From JABIFK01 sp047619225 (GTDB lineage: Bacteria; Latescibacterota; UBA2968), in the NCBI GenBank assembly GCA_047619225.1, contig JBLHJX010000001.1, forward strand, positions 8,389 to 72,388: a stretch of DNA of 64,000 nucleotides, read 5' to 3'. Made by a program: the position numbers and the translations under genes. Positions 50,705-59,629 of the stretch are shown here, in pieces (position 1 is the first letter of the stretch; every line of letters starts with the position of its first letter). The notes under the pieces were generated by a model that saw only the letters and a program-made list of their open reading frames with translations, was not told the origin of the DNA and did no database searches.

Positions 50705-52033
50705 TCAAGCCGGAACTGCCTCCAATTCCAATGCATACTGGCGTAGCTTACGTCGCAATGTTGGCCTCGAAATACCCAGCAGATCGCAAGCCCGTCCCCT
50801 GTTTCCTGCAGTAATGTCCAAAACTTGGGCAATGTGCGTCTCTTCCAACTCGGACAATGTTGGGATATGCACCAAATCTCCTTGCACATTTCCTTCACCA
50901 ACCCCCTGCAGATGCTCGACATCGACCACCTCTTGCCTACAAAGAAGCACACCACGGTGCAAAACATGATACAATTCTCTCAAGTTGCCTGGCCAATCAT
51001 AGGCCAGCATCTGTTCAACGGCCCCGCGCGACACCCCTTTGACCGACCTACGCAATTGCCCATTCAGCTTCCCCACCATTTTACTGATAATTTCGGGTAG
51101 ATCTTCACGGCGCTCTCGCAGGGGTGGCAAGCCAATCGTTACAGCACCCAAACGATAGTGCAGGTCCAACCTAAAGTGACCTGTACCGATCTGGGATTCG
51201 ATGTCACAATTTGTAGCAGCAATCACCCGCACATCACTATGGACAAGTTGTTGTCCACCCACACGTGTAAATTCATTGCGCTCCAGCACACGCAACAGCT
51301 TGGCTTGAAATGCAGCAGATGCATCACCAACTTCATCCAAGAAGAGCGTGCCCTTGTTTGCCTGCTCAAAACAGCCTTGACGTTGGGATACTGCGCCTGT
51401 AAATGAACCGCGTTCATGGCCAAACAGTTCACTTTCGGCCACACCTTCTGATACGGCAGCGCAATTCAAGGCCACAAATGGTCCAAATCGCCCTGACAAC
51501 CTGTGTATTTCTCGAGCGAGAAGTTCTTTGCCAGTCCCACTTTCTCCTCGAATCAAAACAGTGGTATCGGTTTTGGCCATCAGACTGGCCATCCTCAATG
51601 CCATAATCATATCCTGGGAAGCACCAATGATCATCTCGTCGCTTGGTTTCCCTTTGTCGAGAATCTCTGGTTGCCAGGCTTGGATCTCTGTGCGAGTTTT
51701 TTTCAATTTATCATGGATATGCCTAATGTTTACTGGCATGACCCAAAAGTCTTCTGCCCCCAAGTCCAGAGCCTGCTGAAACCGCTCCGCTTCAAAACAG
51801 TCACTGATCACCAGCACCCGCGCCCCAGAGTCGACTATGTGCATTAAGTTCTGGAAATCCCTTTTAAGCAAAGAATCTCCTACCAGAATCAATTTGGGCT
51901 TCCCCACCTTGAGATAAGATATCCCTTCATCAAATGTTGTTGCTTGAACCCACTTTTTGGGCAAAGCTTCCACCGAATCACCAAACCAAGCCTTCGTAAT
52001 TATTGCTTCACCGATGAGCAGAACGTCACACAT
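50705..52033 (-). CDS. Sigma-54-dependent transcriptional activator with degenerate receiver domain
   Basis: 442 residues. Residues 1-120 have the receiver fold but not its acidic pair (VLLIGEAIIT in place of VDDD). The AAA+ domain follows: Walker A GESGTGKE (163-170), GSFTGA (209-214, a variant of GAFTGA), Walker B GTLFLDEVGD, and FRLDLHYRLGAV. A C-terminal Fis-type HTH (about 415-437; RACDLLGISRPTLRRKLRQY) binds DNA. The missing acidic pair suggests control other than by ordinary phosphorylation. ATG 52033 follows GGAGG; the longer frame is discarded. A sigma-54-type promoter at 52087-52101 suggests self-regulation. Confidence 0.93.
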   Translation of the reverse strand: MCDVLLIGEAIITKAWFGDSVEALPKKWVQATTFDEGISYLKVGKPKLILVGDSLLKRDFQNLMHIVDSGARVLVISDCFEAERFQQALDLGAEDFWVMPVNIRHIHDKLKKTRTEIQAWQPEILDKGKPSDEMIIGASQDMIMALRMASLMAKTDTTVLIRGESGTGKELLAREIHRLSGRFGPFVALNCAAVSEGVAESELFGHERGSFTGAVSQRQGCFEQANKGTLFLDEVGDASAAFQAKLLRVLERNEFTRVGGQQLVHSDVRVIAATNCDIESQIGTGHFRLDLHYRLGAVTIGLPPLRERREDLPEIISKMVGKLNGQLRRSVKGVSRGAVEQMLAYDWPGNLRELYHVLHRGVLLCRQEVVDVEHLQGVGEGNVQGDLVHIPTLSELEETHIAQVLDITAGNRGRACDLLGISRPTLRRKLRQYALELEAVPA

Positions 52034-52086
52034 AGCAAACCTCCTGTATTTTGGGTAAAACTTCAGATTAGGTACCCAAACCCAAG

Positions 52087-52101
52087 GCAAGAGGCATGCC
52101 A
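52087..52101 (-). promoter_or_regulatory. Predicted sigma-54 promoter of the activator gene
   Basis: Minus-strand TGGCATGCCTCTTGC: -24 TGGCATG, -12 TTGC, ten bases between GG and GC, about 55 bases before the start codon. A partial palindrome with arms TGTCTT and AAGACA (52186-52204) lies about 85 bases upstream, where an activator could bind. Confidence 0.65.
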
Positions 52102-52206
52102 AGCAAATAAGTCGTTGTTTTTTAAATACAACAGAAAATATATCCAGGAAAGATGTCTTCTAAAGAACGCCAAATACTCAGGTAATGTCTTATAGGACAA
52201 GACAAA

Positions 52207-52244
52207 AAAAACGGTGCCTTACACAAGGTAAGGCACCGTTTTTT
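52207..52244. terminator. Rho-independent terminator after the FN3 lipoprotein gene
   Basis: Perfect stem AAAACGGTGCCTTA / TAAGGCACCGTTTT with a seven-base loop, flanked by A and T runs on both sides. It follows the minus-strand gene ending at 52260. Confidence 0.92.
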
Positions 52245-52259
52245 GAATGGTGTTGCAGA

Positions 52260-54836
52260 TTATGGAATTGGGATCACAGCATTTAATGAAGGATCGCTGA
52301 TCTGCCCTGATAGATTGGTAGACACGCGGTAAACATAGGTAACACCACTTTGAATAGACGTATCAACATAGCTTGTACCTGTCTGACTCAATGCCAAGGT
52401 CGTAAACGACGACGGACTGGAAGAACCATCAGACAAAGTTGCACGTTGGATGAGGAAACTATCAAAGCTCGCAGGTGTTGTCCAAGTCAACGTCACATCT
52501 GGTGGCGTTGCACTGGCATTATAATTAGCACTCAAGTTTGTGGGAGCTGCCACACTTGCCCCTTGTGTTGCAGTTGTCAGCGTCACACTGCTTGACCGAG
52601 AACTTTCATTACCATTGGCATCAAACGCAGAGATCTGGTAGATGTAGGTGGTATTAAACTCTAATGAACCGTCTTCATACGTCCGACGAGTTGAATCGAT
52701 CGCAGCCAATGCAGTAAGGCCCGCATTGGCACTTCCAACCGCTCGATAGATCACAAAACTCGACAAACCCGTCAAATTACTTCCATTACTGTCTTTGCGA
52801 GGCGCACTCCAACTCAACTGAATGGTTGTGGAACCATTCAGTACCGCAGCAAACGGGCTGGGTGTAGCTGGCGCACTGTCATCAACTAACGTGGTAGCTG
52901 AGGCAAAGAGTGACGGGTCACTTGAAACACCACCCGTGCCAATAGCCTGAACGCGGTAAACAAAGGTTTGACCCTCTGCAAGAGGTGAATCGACAAGGCT
53001 TGTTTTAACCGACGAAAAGGTTGCTAAAGCCGTCGTTTCCGAAGGATCCGTATATTTCAGTACGCGATACCCCGTCAATTCAGACTCTGTATTGGCAGAC
53101 CAAGTCACCGTAATTTGACCAATGCTGCCTGTTGCCGTCACATTGCGTGGTGCGGCCAACACAGGAGGTGCTTCGTTTGCTTGCGCTGAAGCAAAGTTTG
53201 AAGCGTCACTTTGCAAATTGTTAACACCAACAGCACGCACCCGATAAACAAATGTCTGTCCGGCAGTTACAGGGGTATCCACATACGTGGTGAGGATCGA
53301 CGGAATAGTCGCATTGGGACTTGCATCCGTAGGATTATTAAACCGCAGCACCTCATACCCAGTCAACTCTGGCTCCGTATTGGCATTCCATCTGAGAGTG
53401 ATTTTCTGCACACCACTGGTCGCTACCAAATTTGAGGGTGTGGCCAAACCTTTTGTTGTCACAGATACCGATGCAGACCGAGTCCCTACGTTGCTGGCAC
53501 CATCAACTGAACTGACGGTGTAAAAATAGCGTGTCAACAATTCGACAGACGTGTCTTGATAGGCAGCTTGTGCCGAAGAAATAGTCGTCAAAAGTACAAA
53601 GGAATTTCCGGTATCGCGTGATCTGAAAATTCGATAGGAAACCAAACCTGTAAGATCACCGCCATTGCTATCTTGGGTAGGTGGTGTCCAAGTCAGTGAA
53701 ACAGACTTGAAATTATTGTCGTCCAAACTGACAATTAAGTCTGTTGGTGCCGCAGGAGGTGTCTCATCCTCCAAAGACTGACCATCTTTAAAGGAAGAAA
53801 CAATACTGCGGATCAAGCCAAGTTCTGGGTCTTGAATAACTGTTTGGATCTTATAATAATAGACCGTTTGTGGTACCACACCTTGATCGATATATTCAGT
53901 TTGTCCAGTTGTAAATAAGGTATCTGCAGTAATTGTATTAAATGTTCCAGTAGTCGTTGTGGACCGAAACACCAAATAACCCAGCAAATTGGGGTCGTTA
54001 ACAGCAGTCCAACTGACCACTATTTGACCAATAGCCCCTACCGCCCGAAGATTTGCGGGAGCGGCCAAAATCGCAGTACTTGACCCAGAGAATCCAGCCA
54101 CAGACGACCGACTGCTCTCATTACCACTGGCATCAATAGCGCTTACCCGATAGAAATATTGAGCTTCAGGGTCAAGCTGTTCACGATCGGTGTACTGCGT
54201 TCCGTTTGCAGTGGAAACAGTAGCGACCAGAACAAATGCATCCGTCGAATTTTTAGATCGAAATACTTTATATTCCTGAACGCCTGTCAACAACTGGCTT
54301 CCCACATCTGTTAATGGTCCTGTCCAAGCCAAAGTAACCTGAGAGGTGACTTCATCAAGCACAACGGACAAATCGCCCGGTGCTGCAGGAGGCCGGTTAT
54401 CAACTTGGACCTCGGCACTCACAAATGCCGATAGCGCACTCGATCTGTCGGCAAGGTCGATCGTGTTCACTTTATAAAAAAAGACACTAGAATTACCAGA
54501 AATTAAGGTGGAGTCGATATAGGTCGTGCGACTGGTCGTGAATGCTGTGTCTGCGGCTTCTCCCGTCAAGCGTTCAAAGTTTCCCGTAGCAGAAGTAGAC
54601 CGCCAAACACCATATCCCGCCAAATTGGTGCTACTAATTGCATTCCAAGTTAACCGAATTTGCCCAATGTCTCCCACGGCTGTGATGTTGCTGGGCGGGC
54701 TCAATGCTTCACTACCTTGAAAACTGGGATCAATGGGATTTGCTCGCTCCCGGCCACATCCCCCAAACCCAACGACCAAAGTAACAACTCCCACCAAGCC
54801 GACTTGAACCAATCGGCTCCAAAAACCATAAGTCAT
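52260..54836 (-). CDS. Lipoprotein with eight fibronectin type III-like repeats
   Basis: 858 residues: lipoprotein signal with lipobox GFGGC (Cys 27), then about eight FN3-like domains of 90-100 residues. Each begins with a Pro/Ala-rich linker and a stretch like ITAVGDIGQIRLTWNA, VTATGSIGQITVTWSA or LIVSLDD-VSLTWTP, and holds a late YFYRVSAIDASGNES-type strand. Repeats are unequal in sequence but alternate in type. It is probably surface-exposed or periplasmic, serving adhesion or scaffolding. ATG 54836 has GAGGAGAA upstream. It lies 54 bases after a small membrane protein gene and ends at a strong terminator. Confidence 0.85.
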   Translation of the reverse strand: MTYGFWSRLVQVGLVGVVTLVVGFGGCGRERANPIDPSFQGSEALSPPSNITAVGDIGQIRLTWNAISSTNLAGYGVWRSTSATGNFERLTGEAADTAFTTSRTTYIDSTLISGNSSVFFYKVNTIDLADRSSALSAFVSAEVQVDNRPPAAPGDLSVVLDEVTSQVTLAWTGPLTDVGSQLLTGVQEYKVFRSKNSTDAFVLVATVSTANGTQYTDREQLDPEAQYFYRVSAIDASGNESSRSSVAGFSGSSTAILAAPANLRAVGAIGQIVVSWTAVNDPNLLGYLVFRSTTTTGTFNTITADTLFTTGQTEYIDQGVVPQTVYYYKIQTVIQDPELGLIRSIVSSFKDGQSLEDETPPAAPTDLIVSLDDNNFKSVSLTWTPPTQDSNGGDLTGLVSYRIFRSRDTGNSFVLLTTISSAQAAYQDTSVELLTRYFYTVSSVDGASNVGTRSASVSVTTKGLATPSNLVATSGVQKITLRWNANTEPELTGYEVLRFNNPTDASPNATIPSILTTYVDTPVTAGQTFVYRVRAVGVNNLQSDASNFASAQANEAPPVLAAPRNVTATGSIGQITVTWSANTESELTGYRVLKYTDPSETTALATFSSVKTSLVDSPLAEGQTFVYRVQAIGTGGVSSDPSLFASATTLVDDSAPATPSPFAAVLNGSTTIQLSWSAPRKDSNGSNLTGLSSFVIYRAVGSANAGLTALAAIDSTRRTYEDGSLEFNTTYIYQISAFDANGNESSRSSSVTLTTATQGASVAAPTNLSANYNASATPPDVTLTWTTPASFDSFLIQRATLSDGSSSPSSFTTLALSQTGTSYVDTSIQSGVTYVYRVSTNLSGQISDPSLNAVIPIP

Positions 54837-54890
54837 AATGTTCTCCTCGCCCCCACGGGGCAACAAAACTTTCTGTTGTTATTTTGCCCG

Positions 54891-55319
54891 TTAAAACATT
54901 CTTTTTAAGGCCAATCCCACCTTTTTTTGGTGGACGTCACTGGACAAATCAATTTTGATACGTCGATCAATTTTGGGAATATTATTGTCGATGCCGCTGT
55001 GAATGAGCAGACGCAAACCACTCACCAACAAAATAGCCGACAGCCCCACACTCATTTGACTCTTGGTATCCCGATCACTTGCACGATCAAACAAATTATT
55101 GGCATCTTGCGCATTGCGAGCAAGTTTATATGCCTCATAAATATCATCCGCATCGCGTTTAAAGTCGACCGCTTTTTTTGCCATCAACACACTGCTACTT
55201 AAAAATAAAACACCAAATGTACGGCGGGCCGTAAAAACTGAGCCCGCTTCAGCACCAGACGCTAGACAAGTTAACATCAGCGCAAATACAAGCACACAAC
55301 TGCAAATCTTCTTCAGCAT
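54891..55319 (-). CDS. Small membrane-associated exported protein
   Basis: 142 residues: signal peptide (about 1-24, AEA|GS), a hydrophobic segment (about 35-47), a charged helical stretch AVDFKRDADDIYEAYKLARNAQDANNLFDRASDRD, and a second hydrophobic segment (about 92-107). I do not recognise the family; the plan resembles DUF5683-like or similar small envelope proteins. ATG 55319 has AAGGAG upstream. It precedes the FN3 lipoprotein gene and probably shares its transcript. Confidence 0.65.
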   Translation of the reverse strand: MLKKICSCVLVFALMLTCLASGAEAGSVFTARRTFGVLFLSSSVLMAKKAVDFKRDADDIYEAYKLARNAQDANNLFDRASDRDTKSQMSVGLSAILLVSGLRLLIHSGIDNNIPKIDRRIKIDLSSDVHQKKVGLALKRMF

Positions 55320-55522
55320 AGACAAGCTCCTTTGACATGTTAATTCGAGAGATTAGACGAATACACATGCACAAAAGTTTCGCCAGAAATTAGAAAAAAG
55401 AACGAATACATGGAGAGTAGAAATCAAATTAGGTATGTTCCAAACCTGCGGAAGGGAAATATCTCGTAGGCAAACAACGGGGTATCTTGAGTATAATAAA
55501 AGCTCTCAAAAAAAGCAACCCA

Positions 55523-56350
55523 CTAATCAAACTTTCGGTCTTGGTCAGACTTCTCCCAAGACCGAGACACCCGAATTAATCGCGTGCCCAATAGCCGGTC
55601 GTGAAGTGCGCGTTTTTCTTTGTCCCAAAACATCCACAAACCGCTTATACCCAACGTAGCGACAAACAGAATATAATGGAGGACAAAACGCCCAATAATA
55701 TGCCAAAGAGAGAGTTGTCCGCCATGAACTCGACCCAATTCCAACCCCATCTCTTGCATCCCGGCAGTTGCCCCAGACTTACTCAAACGCCAACAAGTCC
55801 AAAACATTCGAAATATTAAGTAAATGACAAAATATTCTCCAACACCTACAAGGGTTGAAATCGCTTCGGGTTGCGCCGATATAATCCCAGTTACAAACCC
55901 GTGAAAGGATTCCCACAAACCCGTCATATCAGACCAAATATCATTACTTTGCGCTCCTCCTCTCCCTCCCCCACGTCCCCCGCCCCCCCCTCGCTGGGGG
56001 GCATCTGGTGGAAACAAATACTGCACAAATTTATTTTGCCCCAAAGGTGTGTAAATCACTTTGACAATAAAATACAGAACGATATAAGGAATCATGACTT
56101 GGATTGAAACATCAACAAGACTTGCCCCCAATCGTCTAAAAAAACCAGGTGCTATATCTACCCGGTCTTCATCGGTCGTCAAAGCTGCAACATCTACAGA
56201 CGCCAGCCTTGCTTCAATTTCTTGCGTGATAAGTTGTTCCCGATCGGGAAAGTCGTCTCTGTCAACATGGGCAAGCACGTCTTCTAATTCTGACAGAGAG
56301 TACCTTGCAAGGCGTGTCCGAAATACTGTGTCTGCGACCGATTCATCCAT
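55523..56350 (-). CDS. RDD-family membrane protein
   Basis: 275 residues: an N-terminal charged helical segment (about 1-70), RDD-type membrane domain beginning FFRRLGASLVDVSIQVMIPY, further helices, and the RDD C-terminal signature DKEKRALHDRLLGTRLI. A low-complexity Gly/Arg loop (RGGGGGRGGGRGG, about residue 130) lies between helices, which is unusual. ATG 56350 follows the RND stop by one base, so it is translated with the pump. Function unknown; RDD proteins are often linked to transport. Confidence 0.83.
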   Translation of the reverse strand: MDESVADTVFRTRLARYSLSELEDVLAHVDRDDFPDREQLITQEIEARLASVDVAALTTDEDRVDIAPGFFRRLGASLVDVSIQVMIPYIVLYFIVKVIYTPLGQNKFVQYLFPPDAPQRGGGGGRGGGRGGAQSNDIWSDMTGLWESFHGFVTGIISAQPEAISTLVGVGEYFVIYLIFRMFWTCWRLSKSGATAGMQEMGLELGRVHGGQLSLWHIIGRFVLHYILFVATLGISGLWMFWDKEKRALHDRLLGTRLIRVSRSWEKSDQDRKFD

Positions 56351-56351
56351 A

Positions 56352-59300
56352 TTAATCTTTGCGATCTGCCAACGAATAAATCGTTGGAATGAGTACCAAA
56401 GTGACCAACGTTGAGACAACCAATCCACCAATCACAGTAATGGCCATGGGAGCTCGGATTTCCGCGCCTTGTCCAACAGGAAAAAACATCTTTAAAAGGA
56501 CCATCATGGCATTGGCTAAATCAGGCGGAAATATCCCCCCCAATGTGACATTTGCACCGGCAATGAAGGGTTGGAAATCAAAAATACCCAAAGCCATAGG
56601 CAATAGACCCAAAACGGTCGTTGACGTGGTCATCAAAATGGGGCGTAGCCGCACTTTTCCCGCCTCTTCAATGGCCGCCATTTTATCCATGCCCTTATCA
56701 CGTCGAAGCATATTGATATAGTCAATCAAAACAATGGCATTGTTCACCACAATACCTGCCAACATGATCAATCCAATAAGCACCACCACACTCACAGCCT
56801 GTCCAGTCGTGAGCAACATCACAACAACGCCCACAAGCGCAAAGGGTATAGCAAACATAATTACAAAAGGATGGACAAGAGATTCAAATTGAGATGCCAT
56901 GACCAGATAAACCAAAAAGATAGCCAAGCCAATGGCCAACATCATGCTCTGAAAAGAACGCTTTCGCTCCTCATTTTGGCCACCCACTTTCATTGTAAAG
57001 TCAGCGGGCAAGCTAATAGCTCGAATCTCCCGCTCAATATCTGCTACCACCTCACTCAAATCACGCCCCTCAAGGTTGGCCGAAATGATCGCCACACGCT
57101 CCTGGTCAATGCGGCGAATTTCTGCAGGGCCCATCTCCACACTCAAATCAGCAACCACCGACAAGGGTACGGGTGTTGCTGCATTGGTTGGGCTGATGAT
57201 CAAGCGTTTCAAATCATCGACATTGCTGCGATATTCTTCTTCGGCACGCACGCGAATATCAACCCGTCGATCCCCTCTTGCAAGTTGCGTGGCCACTTCG
57301 CCCTGAACTTGATTGCGTATGATCTCACCAATGGCATTAATCGTCGTGCCCAGTTGTGCAACGCGCTTGCGATCAAATCGGATTTGAACCTCAGGGGTGC
57401 CGCCCTCTGCAGTCGTCTTAATATCTGCGAGCCCAGGAATGTCCTTCATACGCGAAGTCAAATCTCCTGCCAGCAGTTGCAAGGTCTGAAGATTATAACC
57501 ACCAATTTCCACCTCGACAGGCGTCTTAGACGAAAAAAGAGACGGACGTGCAAATTTGAAATCCACCGCCGGAATTTCTTGAATTTGTGCACGTAATGCT
57601 TCCATCACAGCCGTTTCCCGCTCTCGAATAAAACCTTCGTGCAGCACCACATTCACCACACCCATATTTTCCCGTTCTTGACCCGCATTCCCCCCCGATG
57701 CACCGCCTGTACCTACCATGCTATAAACAACCCTCACGGCAGGTTGCTCACGCACAATGCTTTCAATGGCCCGAACGGTTTGTGTTGTGGCTGCAAGAGG
57801 CGTACCCAGGGGCATTTCAACATCGATGGAAAATTCCCCCTGGCTCATTTCGGGGATCAGCTCACTCCCCAAAAATTGCCCCAACGACAGCGAACCACCC
57901 AAAAGCATAAACGCACCCAAAAGTACCAAAAACCGATGCCTCAGTGCCCATCGAATGACGCTTGGATAAATCCCATATGCCCGACCAACCACCAGGTCAA
58001 AGACCCAGAACAAAGGCCGAAAAAGTGCCAACACAAAACGTCCTACACCACTAAAAACTTGACCAAACATACCGATTATTTTGGCTACCCCCACAGAATT
58101 GCTCCGTCCCAAATCTTGGCGACGGCGCTCCACATCGGCAAACTCACCCATCCAGTTAAACTGTAAAGAAGCCAACATGGGTATCACTGTTAAGGCAACC
58201 AACAAAGATGAAACCAACGAAAAGGTCACAGTGAGTGCTTGGTCGCGAAACAACTGCCCTGCAATTCCTTCGACAAACACGATCGGAACAAATACACAAA
58301 TGGTGGTCATTGTTGAAGCAACAACAGCTTGCGCCACCTCCCCCCCCCCCTTGATGGTCGCCTCACGTGCTGGCATCCCCTCGTCCCGATATCGTTGAAC
58401 ATTTTCTAAAACCACAATCGAGTTATCCACCAACATCCCAACACCCAACGCCAAACCGCCCAAAGACATAATGTTCAAACTAACATCAAACACATACATC
58501 AAGAAAAAGGTTGCGACCACAGAGATCGGAATTGACGCACTGATAATGGCTGTGCTTTTGGGGCTTTGTAAAAACAAATACAGTACGACGATAGCCAAAA
58601 ACCCGCCCAATATTGCGGTATTCAAGACTTCTTGCACGGAGTCTTCTATAAACAAAGATTGGTCGGCCACCACTTCCATACGGGATTCACCCAACAACTC
58701 ACCCGACTTTTCCTGGAAAGTTATGACGGCATCTTTTATAACACGTGCCACAGTTACAGTGTTTGCATCCCCTTCTTTATACAAAGCAAGTTCAACACTT
58801 TCTTGCCCATTAATGCGGGTAATAATCTTGCGCTCTTTGTTGCCCTTTGTCACACGCCCCACATCGGCCAGAGTAATTATAGCATCTTGACGCTGCCCAA
58901 CAACAATATCTTTAATTTCCTCAATAGATTGAAATTCATTGATGGTGCGTACCAAATATTCAGCTTCGCCATCTTTCAGTTGCCCACCTGTTAAGTTGAC
59001 GTTCTCTTGCGCCAGTCGATTAACCACCTGAGACAGCGGGATGCGCAATGAGGCCAACTTTGGTTGATCAATTTCAATTTGAATCTCTTCTTCTAACCCC
59101 CCATTAATGCGTACAGCCGCCACCCCTTCTAAACTTTCAAGTTCAGGTTTGATTTCTTCTTCTGCCAAAAGGCGCAATGCGATGAGGCTTTCCTCGCCGT
59201 AAAGACCAATGCGCATAATGGGGTCAAGGGATGGGTCAAAACGCAACAACACGGGTTTATCTGCACCTTGGGGCAACCGAACACGGTCTAACTTTTCGCG

Positions 59301-59624
59301 TACATCCAAAGACGCGAAATCCATATCTGTTCCCCAGGCAAATTCAACCACCACATCCGAAATGCCTGCCCGAGAAATGGAACTGACCCGAATAACATTA
59401 TTGACAACGCCCACCGAACCTTCAACAGGTTCTGTAATGAGACGTTCCATTTCAGAAGGAGCTGTCCCTTCATATTCGGTGCGTACAGTCAATGCCGGAT
59501 ACGTGATATCTGGCAAGAGATTAATAGCCAAACGACTAAATGCCACCATACCAAAAATAACGGCAGCAACCACAAACATGGTCACTGTTACCCGCCTACG
59601 TGTTGAAAATTCGATCAGTTTCAT
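56352..59624 (-). CDS. RND efflux pump permease (HAE1/AcrB family)
   Basis: 1090 residues, full length. The proton-path region GLALGVGMLVDNSIVVLENVQRYRDEGM (helix 4 with the essential Asp), the N-terminal TRRRVTVTMFVVAAVIFGMVAFSRL, two large periplasmic porter regions (about 35-330 and 590-860) and the C-terminal VNNAIVLIDYINMLRRDKGM are all in place. The end LVLIPTIYSLADRKD is family-typical. The adaptor gene lies 5 bases upstream and the RDD gene follows immediately. An outer-membrane TolC-type factor is not encoded nearby. Substrate unknown. Confidence 0.95.
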   Translation of the reverse strand: MKLIEFSTRRRVTVTMFVVAAVIFGMVAFSRLAINLLPDITYPALTVRTEYEGTAPSEMERLITEPVEGSVGVVNNVIRVSSISRAGISDVVVEFAWGTDMDFASLDVREKLDRVRLPQGADKPVLLRFDPSLDPIMRIGLYGEESLIALRLLAEEEIKPELESLEGVAAVRINGGLEEEIQIEIDQPKLASLRIPLSQVVNRLAQENVNLTGGQLKDGEAEYLVRTINEFQSIEEIKDIVVGQRQDAIITLADVGRVTKGNKERKIITRINGQESVELALYKEGDANTVTVARVIKDAVITFQEKSGELLGESRMEVVADQSLFIEDSVQEVLNTAILGGFLAIVVLYLFLQSPKSTAIISASIPISVVATFFLMYVFDVSLNIMSLGGLALGVGMLVDNSIVVLENVQRYRDEGMPAREATIKGGGEVAQAVVASTMTTICVFVPIVFVEGIAGQLFRDQALTVTFSLVSSLLVALTVIPMLASLQFNWMGEFADVERRRQDLGRSNSVGVAKIIGMFGQVFSGVGRFVLALFRPLFWVFDLVVGRAYGIYPSVIRWALRHRFLVLLGAFMLLGGSLSLGQFLGSELIPEMSQGEFSIDVEMPLGTPLAATTQTVRAIESIVREQPAVRVVYSMVGTGGASGGNAGQERENMGVVNVVLHEGFIRERETAVMEALRAQIQEIPAVDFKFARPSLFSSKTPVEVEIGGYNLQTLQLLAGDLTSRMKDIPGLADIKTTAEGGTPEVQIRFDRKRVAQLGTTINAIGEIIRNQVQGEVATQLARGDRRVDIRVRAEEEYRSNVDDLKRLIISPTNAATPVPLSVVADLSVEMGPAEIRRIDQERVAIISANLEGRDLSEVVADIEREIRAISLPADFTMKVGGQNEERKRSFQSMMLAIGLAIFLVYLVMASQFESLVHPFVIMFAIPFALVGVVVMLLTTGQAVSVVVLIGLIMLAGIVVNNAIVLIDYINMLRRDKGMDKMAAIEEAGKVRLRPILMTTSTTVLGLLPMALGIFDFQPFIAGANVTLGGIFPPDLANAMMVLLKMFFPVGQGAEIRAPMAITVIGGLVVSTLVTLVLIPTIYSLADRKD

Positions 59625-59629
59625 ATCCG

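Noticed and set aside
55950..56000. G/C-homopolymer-rich stretch in the RDD gene suggesting a frameshift
   Set aside because: The frame continues through it with normal RDD sequence on both sides, so it is read as a Gly/Arg-rich loop.
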